In this document: piece after piece, positions 1 through 7,147 of the stretch
Position numbering within the stretch: the first letter of the stretch is position 1
Layout: each line of letters opens with the position of its first letter
DNA from: Flavobacteriaceae bacterium TMED48
GTDB taxonomy: Bacteria > Bacteroidota > Bacteroidia > Flavobacteriales > Flavobacteriaceae
DNA: 7,188 bases
Assembly (NCBI GenBank): GCA_002167945.1
Contig: NHDB01000048.1
Coordinates: 14,493-21,680, forward strand
Direction of reading: 5' to 3'
Program-made: the position numbers and the translations under genes
Notes under the pieces: generated by a model
What the model was told of the DNA's origin: nothing
Databases searched by the model: none
What the model saw: the letters and a program-made list of their open reading frames with translations, nothing else

Positions 1-71
1 TGAAAGCGATTAAGTAGCCTTTTTTTGTTGTTTGAACGAATGCGTTTTAAAGCAGATTTATGATTTGCCAT
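1..71 (-). CDS. rpsT: 30S ribosomal protein S20 (bS20), N-terminal part, cut by the window edge
   Basis: The minus strand opens with ATG at 71-69 and reads MANHKSALKRIRSNNKKRLL, then NRF, before leaving the window at base 1. MANHKSALKRIR followed by a run of basic residues is the typical start of S20, a small helical protein that binds 16S rRNA in the 30S subunit. Only 23 codons are visible, so the rest cannot be judged. The start lies 17 nt after the 3' end of tRNA-Glu on the same strand. That leader is A/T-rich with no Shine-Dalgarno sequence, as is usual in Bacteroidota. I see no separate rpsT promoter between the two genes, so it is probably expressed from the tRNA promoter at 175-205. 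Confidence 0.93.
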   Translation of the reverse strand, partial: MANHKSALKRIRSNNKKRLLNRF

Positions 72-88
72 AATTAAAAATTAATTTG

Positions 89-160
89 TAGCCCGTAGGG
101 GAGTCGAACCCCTCTTTCCAGGATGAAAACCTGGCGTCCTAACCGATAGACGAACGGGCC
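89..160 (-). tRNA. tRNA-Glu (anticodon UUC)
   Basis: The minus strand folds into a full cloverleaf. The acceptor stem is GGCCCGU (160-154) with ACGGGCU, ending in a G-U pair, and A at 89 is the discriminator base. The anticodon stem is CCAGG/CCTGG with the seven-base loop TTTTCAT, placing anticodon TTC at 127-125. The T stem is AGGGG/CCCCT with loop TTCGACT. The length is 72 nt. CCA is not encoded (CAA follows), so it must be added after transcription. The gene sits between proS and rpsT on the same strand and has its own promoter. Confidence 0.97.
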
Positions 161-174
161 ATATTTTTCGTGCG

Positions 175-205
175 CAAATGTACACGTAAAAATGTTATTA
201 AACAA
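175..205 (-). promoter_or_regulatory. Bacteroidota-type promoter of tRNA-Glu (and probably rpsT)
   Basis: Read on the minus strand, TTG (205-203) is followed by exactly 20 nt and then TACATTTG (182-175). This matches the Bacteroidota sigma-factor consensus of TTG near -33 and TAnnTTTG near -7. It predicts transcription starting around 168-170, about 8-10 nt before the mature tRNA 5' end at 160. It lies wholly in the 62-nt gap after the proS stop codon. Confidence 0.8.
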
Positions 206-222
206 CCCTTATTAAAAAACAA

Positions 223-1701
223 TTAATAGGCTTTTGCAAAAAGGACTCGTTGCTTCGATGGATTTCCAGAGTAAACGCATTGACCTGCTTCTTCTTTAGC
301 CTCCAAAGGGATGCATCGAATGGTCGCTTTAGTTATTTTTTTTATGGCTTTTTCAGTTTCTGCTGTACCGTCCCCATGGGCAGAAACAAAACCTCCTTTT
401 CCTTCAATAATAGTCTTAAACTCATCAAAATCAGCAACTTCTGTAATGTGTTTTTGTCTAAAATCCAATGCTTTTTGAAACAAATCTACTTGAATCTTAT
501 CCAATTGATCGCTTATAAAATCGACCAGCTCAGCCTGGGCTACTACAGTCTTATTAAGCGTGTCTCTTCGAGCAACTTCTACTGTACCATTTTCAAGATC
601 CTTAGGACCGATAGCAACTCTTAAGGGAACACCTTTTAATTCGTGTTCGTTAAACTTAAATCCTGGCTTAAACTTGTCTCTATTGTCGAATTTAACCCGA
701 ACACCTTTTTGTTCTAGTTCTACTTTCATCCCCTCTACAACTTCAGCGATTTTAGCTTGTTGTTCTTCTCCTTTGTATATAGGTACAAAAACAACTTGTA
801 TAGGCGCAAGATTGGGTGGTAAAACTAAGCCATTGTCATCACTATGCGTCATGATCAACGCACCAATAAGACGGGTAGAAACACCCCAAGATGTTGCCCA
901 AACATGCTCTAGACCTCCCTCAGCGGTTGCGTATTTGACGTCAAAAGCTTTGGCGAAATTTTGACCCAAAAAGTGAGAAGTACCTGCTTGTAACGCTTTT
1001 CCGTCTTGCATTAATGCCTCTATACAATAGGTCTCTTCAGCACCTGCAAATCGCTCACTAGCTGTTTTCGTTCCTTGGATCACTGGGATGGCCATATAGT
1101 TTTCGACAAAATCTGCATAAACTTGATTCATTAGCTTAGTCTCCTCTACAGCCTCGACTTTGGTTGCATGAGCAGTATGGCCTTCTTGCCATAAAAATTC
1201 AGCTGTTCTCAAAAACAAACGCGTTCGCATCTCCCATCGAACTACATTTGCCCATTGATTAATTAAAATGGGTAAATCTCTGTAGGATTGAATCCACGAC
1301 TTATAAGTATTCCATATAACCGCCTCACTTGTCGGACGGACAACCAACTCCTCCTCTAATTTTGCTTTGGGATCAACTTTTAACTTTCCTGGATTATCCT
1401 CATCATTTTGCAATCTGTAATGGGTGACTACTGCACACTCTTTTGCAAAACCTTCAGCATTTTTTTCCTCTGCTTCAAACAAGCTCTTGGGAACAAAGAG
1501 AGGGAAATAAGCATTTTCATGTCCTGTAGCCTTAAACATTTTATCCAACTCCGCTTGCATTTTTTCCCAAATGGCGTAACCGTAAGGTTTTATGATCATA
1601 CACCCGCGAACAGCTGAATTTTCTGCTAAATCTGCATTGACAACAATTTCGTTGTACCACTTTGAATAGTCTTTTTCTCTCGGAGTTAATTTAGCACCCA
1701 T
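223..1701 (-). CDS. proS: Prolyl-tRNA synthetase, short eukaryote/archaeal-like type
   Basis: This class II enzyme charges tRNA-Pro with proline in the cytosol. With the start at 1701 it has 492 residues. Visible are the motif 1 region ([10 protein letters not shown], about 32-41), RPTSE (122-126, the TxE proline/ATP-site motif), motif 2 ([14 protein letters not shown], about 156-169) and motif 3 ([16 protein letters not shown], about 273-288). The anticodon-binding domain spans about 300-400, followed by a C-terminal domain ending in the family's typical AKAY. There is no inserted editing domain of the long bacterial type. The Zn-site remnant is degenerate: C463 and C475 remain, but the last pair reads CVYS rather than CxxC. 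The frame stays open 26 codons upstream to 1779. I choose M at 1701 because [17 protein letters not shown] fits the family's usual N-terminus and the upstream residues do not. Confidence 0.96.
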   Translation of the reverse strand: MGAKLTPREKDYSKWYNEIVVNADLAENSAVRGCMIIKPYGYAIWEKMQAELDKMFKATGHENAYFPLFVPKSLFEAEEKNAEGFAKECAVVTHYRLQNDEDNPGKLKVDPKAKLEEELVVRPTSEAVIWNTYKSWIQSYRDLPILINQWANVVRWEMRTRLFLRTAEFLWQEGHTAHATKVEAVEETKLMNQVYADFVENYMAIPVIQGTKTASERFAGAEETYCIEALMQDGKALQAGTSHFLGQNFAKAFDVKYATAEGGLEHVWATSWGVSTRLIGALIMTHSDDNGLVLPPNLAPIQVVFVPIYKGEEQQAKIAEVVEGMKVELEQKGVRVKFDNRDKFKPGFKFNEHELKGVPLRVAIGPKDLENGTVEVARRDTLNKTVVAQAELVDFISDQLDKIQVDLFQKALDFRQKHITEVADFDEFKTIIEGKGGFVSAHGDGTAETEKAIKKITKATIRCIPLEAKEEAGQCVYSGNPSKQRVLFAKAY

Positions 1702-1719
1702 AAATTTTTGGCATAGATT

Positions 1720-1749
1720 TTGCCTATATTTAATTATACAAATTCTTTG
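1720..1749 (+). promoter_or_regulatory. Candidate promoter for the lipoprotein / OmpP1 unit
   Basis: TTG (1720-1722) is followed by 19 nt and then ATTCTTTG (1742-1749). The second element keeps the TTTG core of the Bacteroidota -7 box, but the leading TA is AT. Transcription would start near 1755, giving a leader of about 40 nt before the ATG at 1797. The spacing is good and one element is imperfect, so this is a moderate call. Confidence 0.45.
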
Positions 1750-1754
1750 TGGTG

Positions 1755-1762
1755 CAAAGCTA
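1755..1762 (-). promoter_or_regulatory. Candidate -7 box for proS
   Basis: The minus strand reads TAGCTTTG at 1762-1755, a full match to TAnnTTTG. No TTG lies at the expected distance upstream; the bases there read TTTTAG (1787-1782). Transcription would start near 1749, giving a proS leader of roughly 48 nt. It faces the rightward candidate promoter: CTTTG at 1745-1749 and CAAAG at 1755-1759 form an inverted repeat. Confidence 0.4.
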
Positions 1763-1796
1763 AACTTTTTGAACCACATCTCTAAAACGATTGATT

Positions 1797-3158
1797 ATGA
1801 ATGCACGAAAAAACATCCAAAAAATTAAAGGTTCAATTATAGCTTTAACAGCTTCCCTAAGCTTCGTTGGTTGTGGTAGTTTTCAAGGTGCATCTTATTT
1901 TTCGTCTGATGGGATCTACACCACCAAGACCCAAGTGAGAACAGAAAGAACAGTTAGACCTCAGCGAACAAACTCAAATAACAGCTCCTATTACTCAGAG
2001 TATTTTAAAGATGCAGCTACAGGTACTGTAGCTGAAAATGAAGTCTTTTTTACAGATACTGACAATTACACCTCTGAACAGGATTATACAGATGAAAACA
2101 ATTATGTTGAGTCTTCTCAAATTCCATGGGGTGGACAAACATCTCAAACAGAAGTTGTCATCATTGATAGAAGTCCAAACTTTATGTGGGGACTCTCAGG
2201 CTTCGCCTTTAGAGCTTCTCCATTTTGGAGAGGCTACTATTTTAACGATCCCTTTCGCTATGGATATGGTGGCTTTAGAAACCCTTTTATGAATCCATAT
2301 TTTGGTTATGGAGGTTTTGCAGGTGCTTGGGGCTACGACCCTTTTTACAGTCCTTTAGGCTATTATCCTGGTTACGATTTCGGCTTCGGTTGGGGCGGTT
2401 GGAATAGATGGAATCGTTGGAACAGATGGAATGATTGGAACCGTTGGAACAGTTGGAACAGATGGGGAGATCACCCTTATAGTCATAATAGCTATTACGG
2501 AGGTAGCGATTATACCTCTACTGTAGCGCGTGTTAAATCTGGACGCGGAGAAAAAAATTACGAAGGTTCAAGACGGACAAATAGCAGAGTACAGGAACGC
2601 AATACAAAAACTCAGAATAGTGATGTTAGAGAACCTAGCCTTAATCGTATAAATGTTGGTCGAGGTATAAACTCGCTTGGTAATGTCTATATGCTAACCA
2701 ACCGCAAAGACAACATTAACCCGGACTCAAAATTAAATGGAAGATCAAACACGAAAAGACCCGTTTATGGTAGCAATTCCATTTCTACTAATCAAAACAG
2801 ATCAAATCTTTCTAATTCAACAAAAGGGGTTCAAAGAAGTTCCAGAGGTAGATTTACGCAATCGCGTTATGGTCAAGTGAATCGGACTAGAATCAACACA
2901 ACCTCACCTAGGAGAACGAATAGACCGGCGGTAAACAGAAGTTCTCCAACGCCTAAACGTACTTCTATCCAATCACCAAGAAGCGTGAATAGAAATAACA
3001 GCTACAATAATAACAACAGCTCAAGAAGAACATATAAAAGTACCCCTAGCTCTAGCTACAGGAGTTCTTCACCTTCCCGATCGTACAATTCAGGGAGTTC
3101 AAGATCCTCCAGTTCCAGTAGAGGTAGAAGTTCATCAGGCGGTCGAAGAAACCCATAA
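1797..3158 (+). CDS. Predicted surface lipoprotein of low complexity, function unknown
   Basis: The 453-residue product begins with a basic segment and a hydrophobic stretch ending in SFVGC, a lipobox-like site with C26, so it is probably a lipidated envelope protein. Residues 66-105 are acidic. Residues 128-225 are very rich in Gly, Tyr, Phe and Trp and include a Trp-Asn-X tandem repeat (202-223). From about 240 the chain is basic and rich in Arg, Ser and Asn, ending in a Ser/Arg tail. No enzymatic motif is visible. From memory, similar genes beside proS in flavobacteria sometimes carry the uninformative label 'vitellogenin II precursor'; I could not check this. The open frame begins at TTG 1791, but I prefer ATG 1797, two codons later. 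The gene ends 23 nt before the porin gene and probably shares its transcript. Binding, adhesive or structural roles are guesses. Confidence 0.85.
   Translation: MNARKNIQKIKGSIIALTASLSFVGCGSFQGASYFSSDGIYTTKTQVRTERTVRPQRTNSNNSSYYSEYFKDAATGTVAENEVFFTDTDNYTSEQDYTDENNYVESSQIPWGGQTSQTEVVIIDRSPNFMWGLSGFAFRASPFWRGYYFNDPFRYGYGGFRNPFMNPYFGYGGFAGAWGYDPFYSPLGYYPGYDFGFGWGGWNRWNRWNRWNDWNRWNSWNRWGDHPYSHNSYYGGSDYTSTVARVKSGRGEKNYEGSRRTNSRVQERNTKTQNSDVREPSLNRINVGRGINSLGNVYMLTNRKDNINPDSKLNGRSNTKRPVYGSNSISTNQNRSNLSNSTKGVQRSSRGRFTQSRYGQVNRTRINTTSPRRTNRPAVNRSSPTPKRTSIQSPRSVNRNNSYNNNNSSRRTYKSTPSSSYRSSSPSRSYNSGSSRSSSSSRGRSSSGGRRNP
2400..2465 (+). repeat. 9-bp in-frame tandem repeat coding Trp-Asn-Arg/Asp/Ser
   Basis: Seven consecutive 9-bp units follow the pattern TGGAAYnrn and are closed by an eighth TGG. 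They encode WNR, WNR, WNR, WND, WNR, WNS, WNR and a final W (residues 202-223 of the lipoprotein). The units differ at third positions (AAT/AAC) and in the third codon (AGA, CGT, GAT, CGT, AGT and so on). The repeat is therefore not a fresh slippage product, although the protein pattern is regular. Confidence 0.9.
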
Positions 3159-3181
3159 TCTCTAAATTTTTTACTACACCC

Positions 3182-4693
3182 ATGCGTAATTTTTATATAC
3201 AACTTATAGCATTAATGTTTATTCAACTATCTGTTTCTCAAACAGTTAATGATGTAACGGTCTTTCTATCCGAAGAATTAAACGGTTCTGCACGATACAA
3301 TAGTATGGCAGGTGCCTTTGGTGCGCTTGGAGGAGATCTGACGGCAGTTTCAATGAATCCAGCAGGGTCTTCCGTTTTTTTACATTCTGAATTTGGCGGT
3401 ACATTAAATTACAACAACAGCGCTATTGAAAGTTCTTATTTTGGCAGTACGTTTAACAAAGAAGACTACAACTTAAAGTTTGATCAGATAGGAGCCATGT
3501 TTATTTTTAACAATACAAATCCTGATAGTTCATGGACACGTCTCGCTACAGGAATTAATAGCCACAGAGTTTCTAAGTTTGATCAAAAGGCACGTGTGGA
3601 AGGTTTAAATACAAGAGGTATTGATACTTATTTTCTTTATTTTGCTGACGGTTTAAACTTTGAAAACCTTCCTCTCTACGACGGAGAAACTATACAGGAG
3701 GTCTACCGTGTTTTAGGTAAAGAGAACGGTTTTGCAGCGCAACAAACGTTTTTGGGTTATCAATCTTACATCATCAATCCCTTTAGTTTCGAAGATGGAG
3801 AAACTCAATATTATTCAAATGTAGAATATGGACAGCTAGACCACAGATTAGATATTTTATCGAAAGGTTTACATAGAAAAACAGCGTTAAATTTTAGTGG
3901 ATTGTATAAAAATATATTTCACTTGGGTATCAATTTAAACCTTCATAAACTAGAATATCATTCTGATCAAAGCTTTTATGAAACAGGTCAATACAGTGAA
4001 TCTCCAGTTTACAATATAGATTTTGAAAATGGACTTAGCAGTTTTGGACAAGGTGTTTCTGTTCAAATCGGAGCCATAGTCCGACTTAAAAACTTGAGGT
4101 TGGGGTTGACCTATGATTCCCCTCAATTCTTAGAGATTTCAGATCAAACCAAACAGAAGGTTTCTTCCTTTTATATCGATCAAGGTTTTGTTGTTAAAGA
4201 AACTATCGACCCTAATGTTATAAATTCATACGAAGCTTATCTGATTAATCTTCCATCAAAAACAACCTTAAGTGCTGCCTATGTTTTTGGTGGAAAAGGT
4301 CTACTTTCTTTAGATTACGGCATACAAAATGCTGCCAATACGGTCTTGAGCAGAAATGGTGGTAGTGGATATCTGGACAACTTAACATCTAGCTTACCTG
4401 ATACTTTTGGATCGATTCAAACCATAAAAGTTGGAGGTGAGTACCGATTTAATGACATCAGCCTAAGAGCAGGTATTCTCAATCGAAACAACGCACATAA
4501 AAGTGTCAGTACTTCTGATCAAGCATTTACTTTTGGTTTAGGATTTGACTTTGGCTCAAACAACCTGAGTTTGTCTTTAGTCCAGCTCAATAACACTAAA
4601 AAGTTTAATATGTTTTCTGAGGGATTGACCGATCCCTACACACTTTCCAACAACATCTCACGGGTGAGCTTGAGCTACAACATAAAACTTTGA
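3182..4693 (+). CDS. OmpP1/FadL/TodX-family outer-membrane transporter
   Basis: The 503-residue protein has a Sec signal peptide (hydrophobic from about residue 5, likely cut at SVS|Q, 19/20). The mature N-terminus carries SARYNSMAGAFGALGGDLTA and then SMNPAGSS (about 36-64). This is the FadL-type hatch region with its conserved NPA. The rest alternates short polar and aromatic stretches, as expected for a beta-barrel, and ends in RVSLSYNIKL, a plausible last strand. Family members carry hydrophobic compounds such as fatty acids or aromatics across the outer membrane. Flavobacterial copies are often labelled 'hemin receptor', and the substrate here cannot be read from sequence. It lies 23 nt after the lipoprotein gene with no room for its own promoter, so the two are probably one transcript. 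No Shine-Dalgarno sequence precedes the ATG. Confidence 0.88.
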   Translation: MRNFYIQLIALMFIQLSVSQTVNDVTVFLSEELNGSARYNSMAGAFGALGGDLTAVSMNPAGSSVFLHSEFGGTLNYNNSAIESSYFGSTFNKEDYNLKFDQIGAMFIFNNTNPDSSWTRLATGINSHRVSKFDQKARVEGLNTRGIDTYFLYFADGLNFENLPLYDGETIQEVYRVLGKENGFAAQQTFLGYQSYIINPFSFEDGETQYYSNVEYGQLDHRLDILSKGLHRKTALNFSGLYKNIFHLGINLNLHKLEYHSDQSFYETGQYSESPVYNIDFENGLSSFGQGVSVQIGAIVRLKNLRLGLTYDSPQFLEISDQTKQKVSSFYIDQGFVVKETIDPNVINSYEAYLINLPSKTTLSAAYVFGGKGLLSLDYGIQNAANTVLSRNGGSGYLDNLTSSLPDTFGSIQTIKVGGEYRFNDISLRAGILNRNNAHKSVSTSDQAFTFGLGFDFGSNNLSLSLVQLNNTKKFNMFSEGLTDPYTLSNNISRVSLSYNIKL

Positions 4694-4729
4694 TAGGTTA
4701 TTCACTCTTTTTTCATTGTAGAAATTGAG

Positions 4730-4737
4730 TATATTTG
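4730..4737 (+). promoter_or_regulatory. Candidate -7 box for the folE-cysS-yidD operon
   Basis: TATATTTG is an exact match to TAnnTTTG in the 62-nt gap between the OmpP1 stop and the folE start. No TTG lies 19-21 nt upstream; that position is a T-rich run (about 4708-4713). The predicted start near 4743 would leave a leader of only about 13 nt before the ATG at 4756. Confidence 0.5.
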
Positions 4738-4755
4738 TAGGCATCTTTAGAATCT

Positions 4756-5436
4756 ATGAAACTAGAAAAATCAATCAATGAAAGCGTCGCTCAGACTGGG
4801 GATGACCATTTTTCATCTTCTGCAATTACACCTTTAAAAGCAGATGCTTTCAAAAAAACAGACGCAGAGAAAATTCTCCTGATTCAAAAACACTTTGAAG
4901 CTATTTTAGACACTTTGGGAATGGACTTGACGGATGATAGTTTAAAAGGAACTCCACTTCGCGTTGCAAAAATGTATGTAAATGAAATCTTTGGTGGTCT
5001 TCATCCCGATAAAAAACCAGTGGCATCCACCTTTAAGAACTCCTACAAATACGGTGAAATGTTGGTAGAAAAAAACATTACCCTCTACTCTACTTGCGAA
5101 CACCATTTATTACCAATAGTCGGGAAAGCCCATGTAGCTTATATCTCAAATGGTACTGTAGTAGGACTCTCTAAGATGAATCGTATAGTGGAATATTATG
5201 CTACAAGACCTCAGGTTCAAGAACGACTAACCCTTCAAATTGTCCAAGAGCTGCAATCTACATTAGGTACTAAAGATGTGGCTTGTGTTGTCGATGCTAA
5301 GCATTTGTGTGTAAATTCCAGAGGAATTAGCGATGTAGCAAGCAGCACAGTGACGAGTGAGTTCGGTGGTGCATTTAAGTCTGAGGACAAAAAGCGTGAA
5401 TTTTTAGATTATATCCAATTAGATACCAAATTCTGA
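4756..5436 (+). CDS. folE: GTP cyclohydrolase I (type IA)
   Basis: It converts GTP to 7,8-dihydroneopterin triphosphate, the first step towards folate and other pterins, in the cytosol. The 226-residue product has a variable N-terminal extension of about 35 residues and then the conserved catalytic core. The Zn-binding set is complete: C114 and H117 in STCEHH and C185 in KHLCVNSRG, matching C110, H113 and C181 of the E. coli enzyme. H116 and H183 correspond to its H112 and H179. The second family signature, [20 protein letters not shown], is at 139-158. These intact ligands argue for the zinc-dependent type IA rather than FolE2. ATG 4756 follows a TATATTTG element, and the stop codon shares its last base with the cysS start. 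Confidence 0.97.
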   Translation: MKLEKSINESVAQTGDDHFSSSAITPLKADAFKKTDAEKILLIQKHFEAILDTLGMDLTDDSLKGTPLRVAKMYVNEIFGGLHPDKKPVASTFKNSYKYGEMLVEKNITLYSTCEHHLLPIVGKAHVAYISNGTVVGLSKMNRIVEYYATRPQVQERLTLQIVQELQSTLGTKDVACVVDAKHLCVNSRGISDVASSTVTSEFGGAFKSEDKKREFLDYIQLDTKF

Positions 5437-5438
5437 TG
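5434..5438 (+). promoter_or_regulatory. TGATG stop/start overlap joining folE and cysS
   Basis: The folE stop TGA (5434-5436) shares its A with the cysS start ATG (5436-5438). With no Shine-Dalgarno sequence upstream, this arrangement suggests cysS is translated by ribosomes that have just finished folE. The coupling is inferred; the overlap is seen directly. Confidence 0.75.
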
Positions 5439-6914
5439 GAGCAAGCGTTAGCTGTTTACAATTCACTAAGCGGAAAAAAAGAATCTTTTAAATCCCTTTT
5501 ACCCAATCATGTAGGAATGTATGTTTGTGGTCCCACTGTATACAGCAATGTCCATTTAGGTAACTGTAGGACTTTTATTTCTTTTGATTTAATCTTTAGA
5601 TACCTCCAGCATCTAGGCTATAAAGTACGCTATGTCCGCAATATTACTGATGCAGGTCATTTAGAAAACGATGCTGACGAAGGAGAAGATCGAATTGCAA
5701 AAAAAGCCCGCTTAGAATCCATAGAGCCTATGGAAGTTGTTCAGCGGTATACTGTAGATTTTAGAGATACTATGAAGCAATTTAATGCTTTACCTCCCAG
5801 TATAGAGCCTACTGCTACTGGTCATATTGTAGAGCAGATTGAATTGATCAAAAAAATAATGGATGAAGGCTATGCCTATGAAGTTAATGGCTCAGTTTAT
5901 TTTGATGTACTTCGCTTCAACAAAGACATTCCATACGGTAAATTAAGCGGCAGGAACATCGAGGAATTAATACACAATTCCCGGGCTCTTGATGGACAAT
6001 CTGACAAAAAAAATCCTCAAGATTTTGCTTTGTGGAAAAAAGCAGAGCCTCAACACATCATGCGCTGGCCCTCCCCCTGGAGTGATGGTTTTCCTGGATG
6101 GCACCTCGAATGTACTGCAATGAGTACCAAATATCTTGGAACACAGTTTGACATCCACGGTGGCGGTATGGATTTGAAATTCCCTCATCATGAATGTGAA
6201 ATCGCTCAAGCAGAATCAGTATACAAAAAATCGCCTGTAAATTATTGGATTCATGCCAATATGCTCACCCTAAACGGGAAAAAAATGGCAAAATCAACAG
6301 GTAACAATATGCTCCCAAACGAAATGTTTAGCGGAGAAAACAGCATTTTTAATAAGCCCTTCTCCCCTATGGTTGTTCGATTTTTTATGATGCAAGCTCA
6401 TTACAGAAGCATTGTAGATTTAAGCGAGAGCGCTTTAGAGGCCTCTGAAAAAGGGTTTCACCGTTTGGTTGATGCACTTCAAAAGTTGGATAGCTTGGAG
6501 GTTAGTGAAAACTCGAGTGGGTTTGAATTAGAATCGTGGACTCAAAACTGCTACACAGCCATGAATGACGATTTTAACAGCCCTGTTTTAATTGCTCATC
6601 TGTTTGATGCCGTCAAATACATCAATGCAGTGTCCAATGGTCTACACAAAATTAATGCTGAAGATTTAGCGAGCTTATCAAAAACTATTAGATTATTTTT
6701 TAACGAGATTTTAGGATTGCAAACCCCTGAAAAAAGTGAAAAGGATTCAGACATAAGTCAGCTAGAAGAGACGCTAAAACTCCTGATTAACCTGAGAGAT
6801 AAAGCCAGAGTAAATAAGGACTTTGAAACTTCTGATTTAATTCGTGACCGTCTTCAAAAAATTCAAATTCAAATTAACGATACAGCCGAAGGATCTACCT
6901 TTAAGATAAACTAA
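5436..6914 (+). CDS. cysS: Cysteinyl-tRNA synthetase
   Basis: This class I enzyme charges tRNA-Cys in the cytosol. The product has 492 residues, close to the usual bacterial length. [18 protein letters not shown] (28-45) contains the first Zn ligand C31 and the HIGH-type motif as HLGN (40-43). [10 protein letters not shown] gives C226, and FPHHECE gives H251 and E255, so the four-ligand zinc site that selects cysteine is complete. The KMSKS motif is KMAKS (283-287), followed by TGN. The C-terminal helical part (about 310-492) ends in the typical block [20 protein letters not shown]...EGSTFKI. It overlaps the folE stop by one base and is followed after 11 nt by yidD, so it is the middle gene of a three-gene operon. 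Confidence 0.98.
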   Translation: MEQALAVYNSLSGKKESFKSLLPNHVGMYVCGPTVYSNVHLGNCRTFISFDLIFRYLQHLGYKVRYVRNITDAGHLENDADEGEDRIAKKARLESIEPMEVVQRYTVDFRDTMKQFNALPPSIEPTATGHIVEQIELIKKIMDEGYAYEVNGSVYFDVLRFNKDIPYGKLSGRNIEELIHNSRALDGQSDKKNPQDFALWKKAEPQHIMRWPSPWSDGFPGWHLECTAMSTKYLGTQFDIHGGGMDLKFPHHECEIAQAESVYKKSPVNYWIHANMLTLNGKKMAKSTGNNMLPNEMFSGENSIFNKPFSPMVVRFFMMQAHYRSIVDLSESALEASEKGFHRLVDALQKLDSLEVSENSSGFELESWTQNCYTAMNDDFNSPVLIAHLFDAVKYINAVSNGLHKINAEDLASLSKTIRLFFNEILGLQTPEKSEKDSDISQLEETLKLLINLRDKARVNKDFETSDLIRDRLQKIQIQINDTAEGSTFKIN

Positions 6915-6925
6915 TACTTTTTCTC

Positions 6926-7147
6926 TTGAAAAAAATACTGATCTTCCCCTTAGTGCTTTTAATCAAGGGGTATCAGTTACTGATTTCTCCTTTACTTCCA
7001 CCAAGCTGCAGATACCAACCCACCTGCTCTCAATATGCAAAAGAAGCTTTAAATAAATACGGCCTTTTTAAAGGAGGTTGGCTTGCCATTAAAAGAATTT
7101 CAAAGTGCCACCCCTGGGGAGGATCTGGATACGATCCTATTCCTTAA
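6926..7147 (+). CDS. yidD: Membrane protein insertion efficiency factor YidD, TTG start
   Basis: The small 73-residue protein is associated with the inner membrane. In E. coli, YidD helps the YidC/Sec route insert membrane proteins. The N-terminus is hydrophobic and amphipathic (residues 4-24). The family signature follows: [21 protein letters not shown] with C28 and C34, [13 protein letters not shown], and [14 protein letters not shown] with C61, to the normal C-terminal end. The start is TTG at 6926, giving MKKILIF, which is where family members begin. No ATG lies in frame between the upstream stop (6902-6904) and this point. It begins 11 nt after the cysS stop and should be co-transcribed with folE and cysS. 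Elsewhere yidD usually sits near rnpA/yidC or, in Bacteroidota, in other housekeeping operons. Confidence 0.95.
   Translation: MKKILIFPLVLLIKGYQLLISPLLPPSCRYQPTCSQYAKEALNKYGLFKGGWLAIKRISKCHPWGGSGYDPIP

Noticed and set aside
231..243. Palindrome CTTTTGCAAAAAG at the end of proS as a terminator
   Set aside because: The stem is short and AT-rich and no T-run follows directly on the minus strand. It is explained by the conserved C-terminal codons FAKAY.
250..964. Plus-strand open frames of 124 and 134 codons opposite proS
   Set aside because: They lie antisense to a strongly conserved synthetase gene, have no recognisable motifs and no promoter.
1711..1728. Small inverted repeat GGCA...TGCC in the divergent intergenic region as an operator or hairpin
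   Set aside because: The arms are only four bases and there is no second copy, so chance is a sufficient explanation.
1791..1796. TTG at 1791 as the start of the lipoprotein gene
   Set aside because: An ATG two codons later gives the same signal peptide and is far more likely.
5967..6209. Minus-strand open frame of 80 codons inside cysS
   Set aside because: It is a shadow of the cysS catalytic region, with no recognisable protein features.
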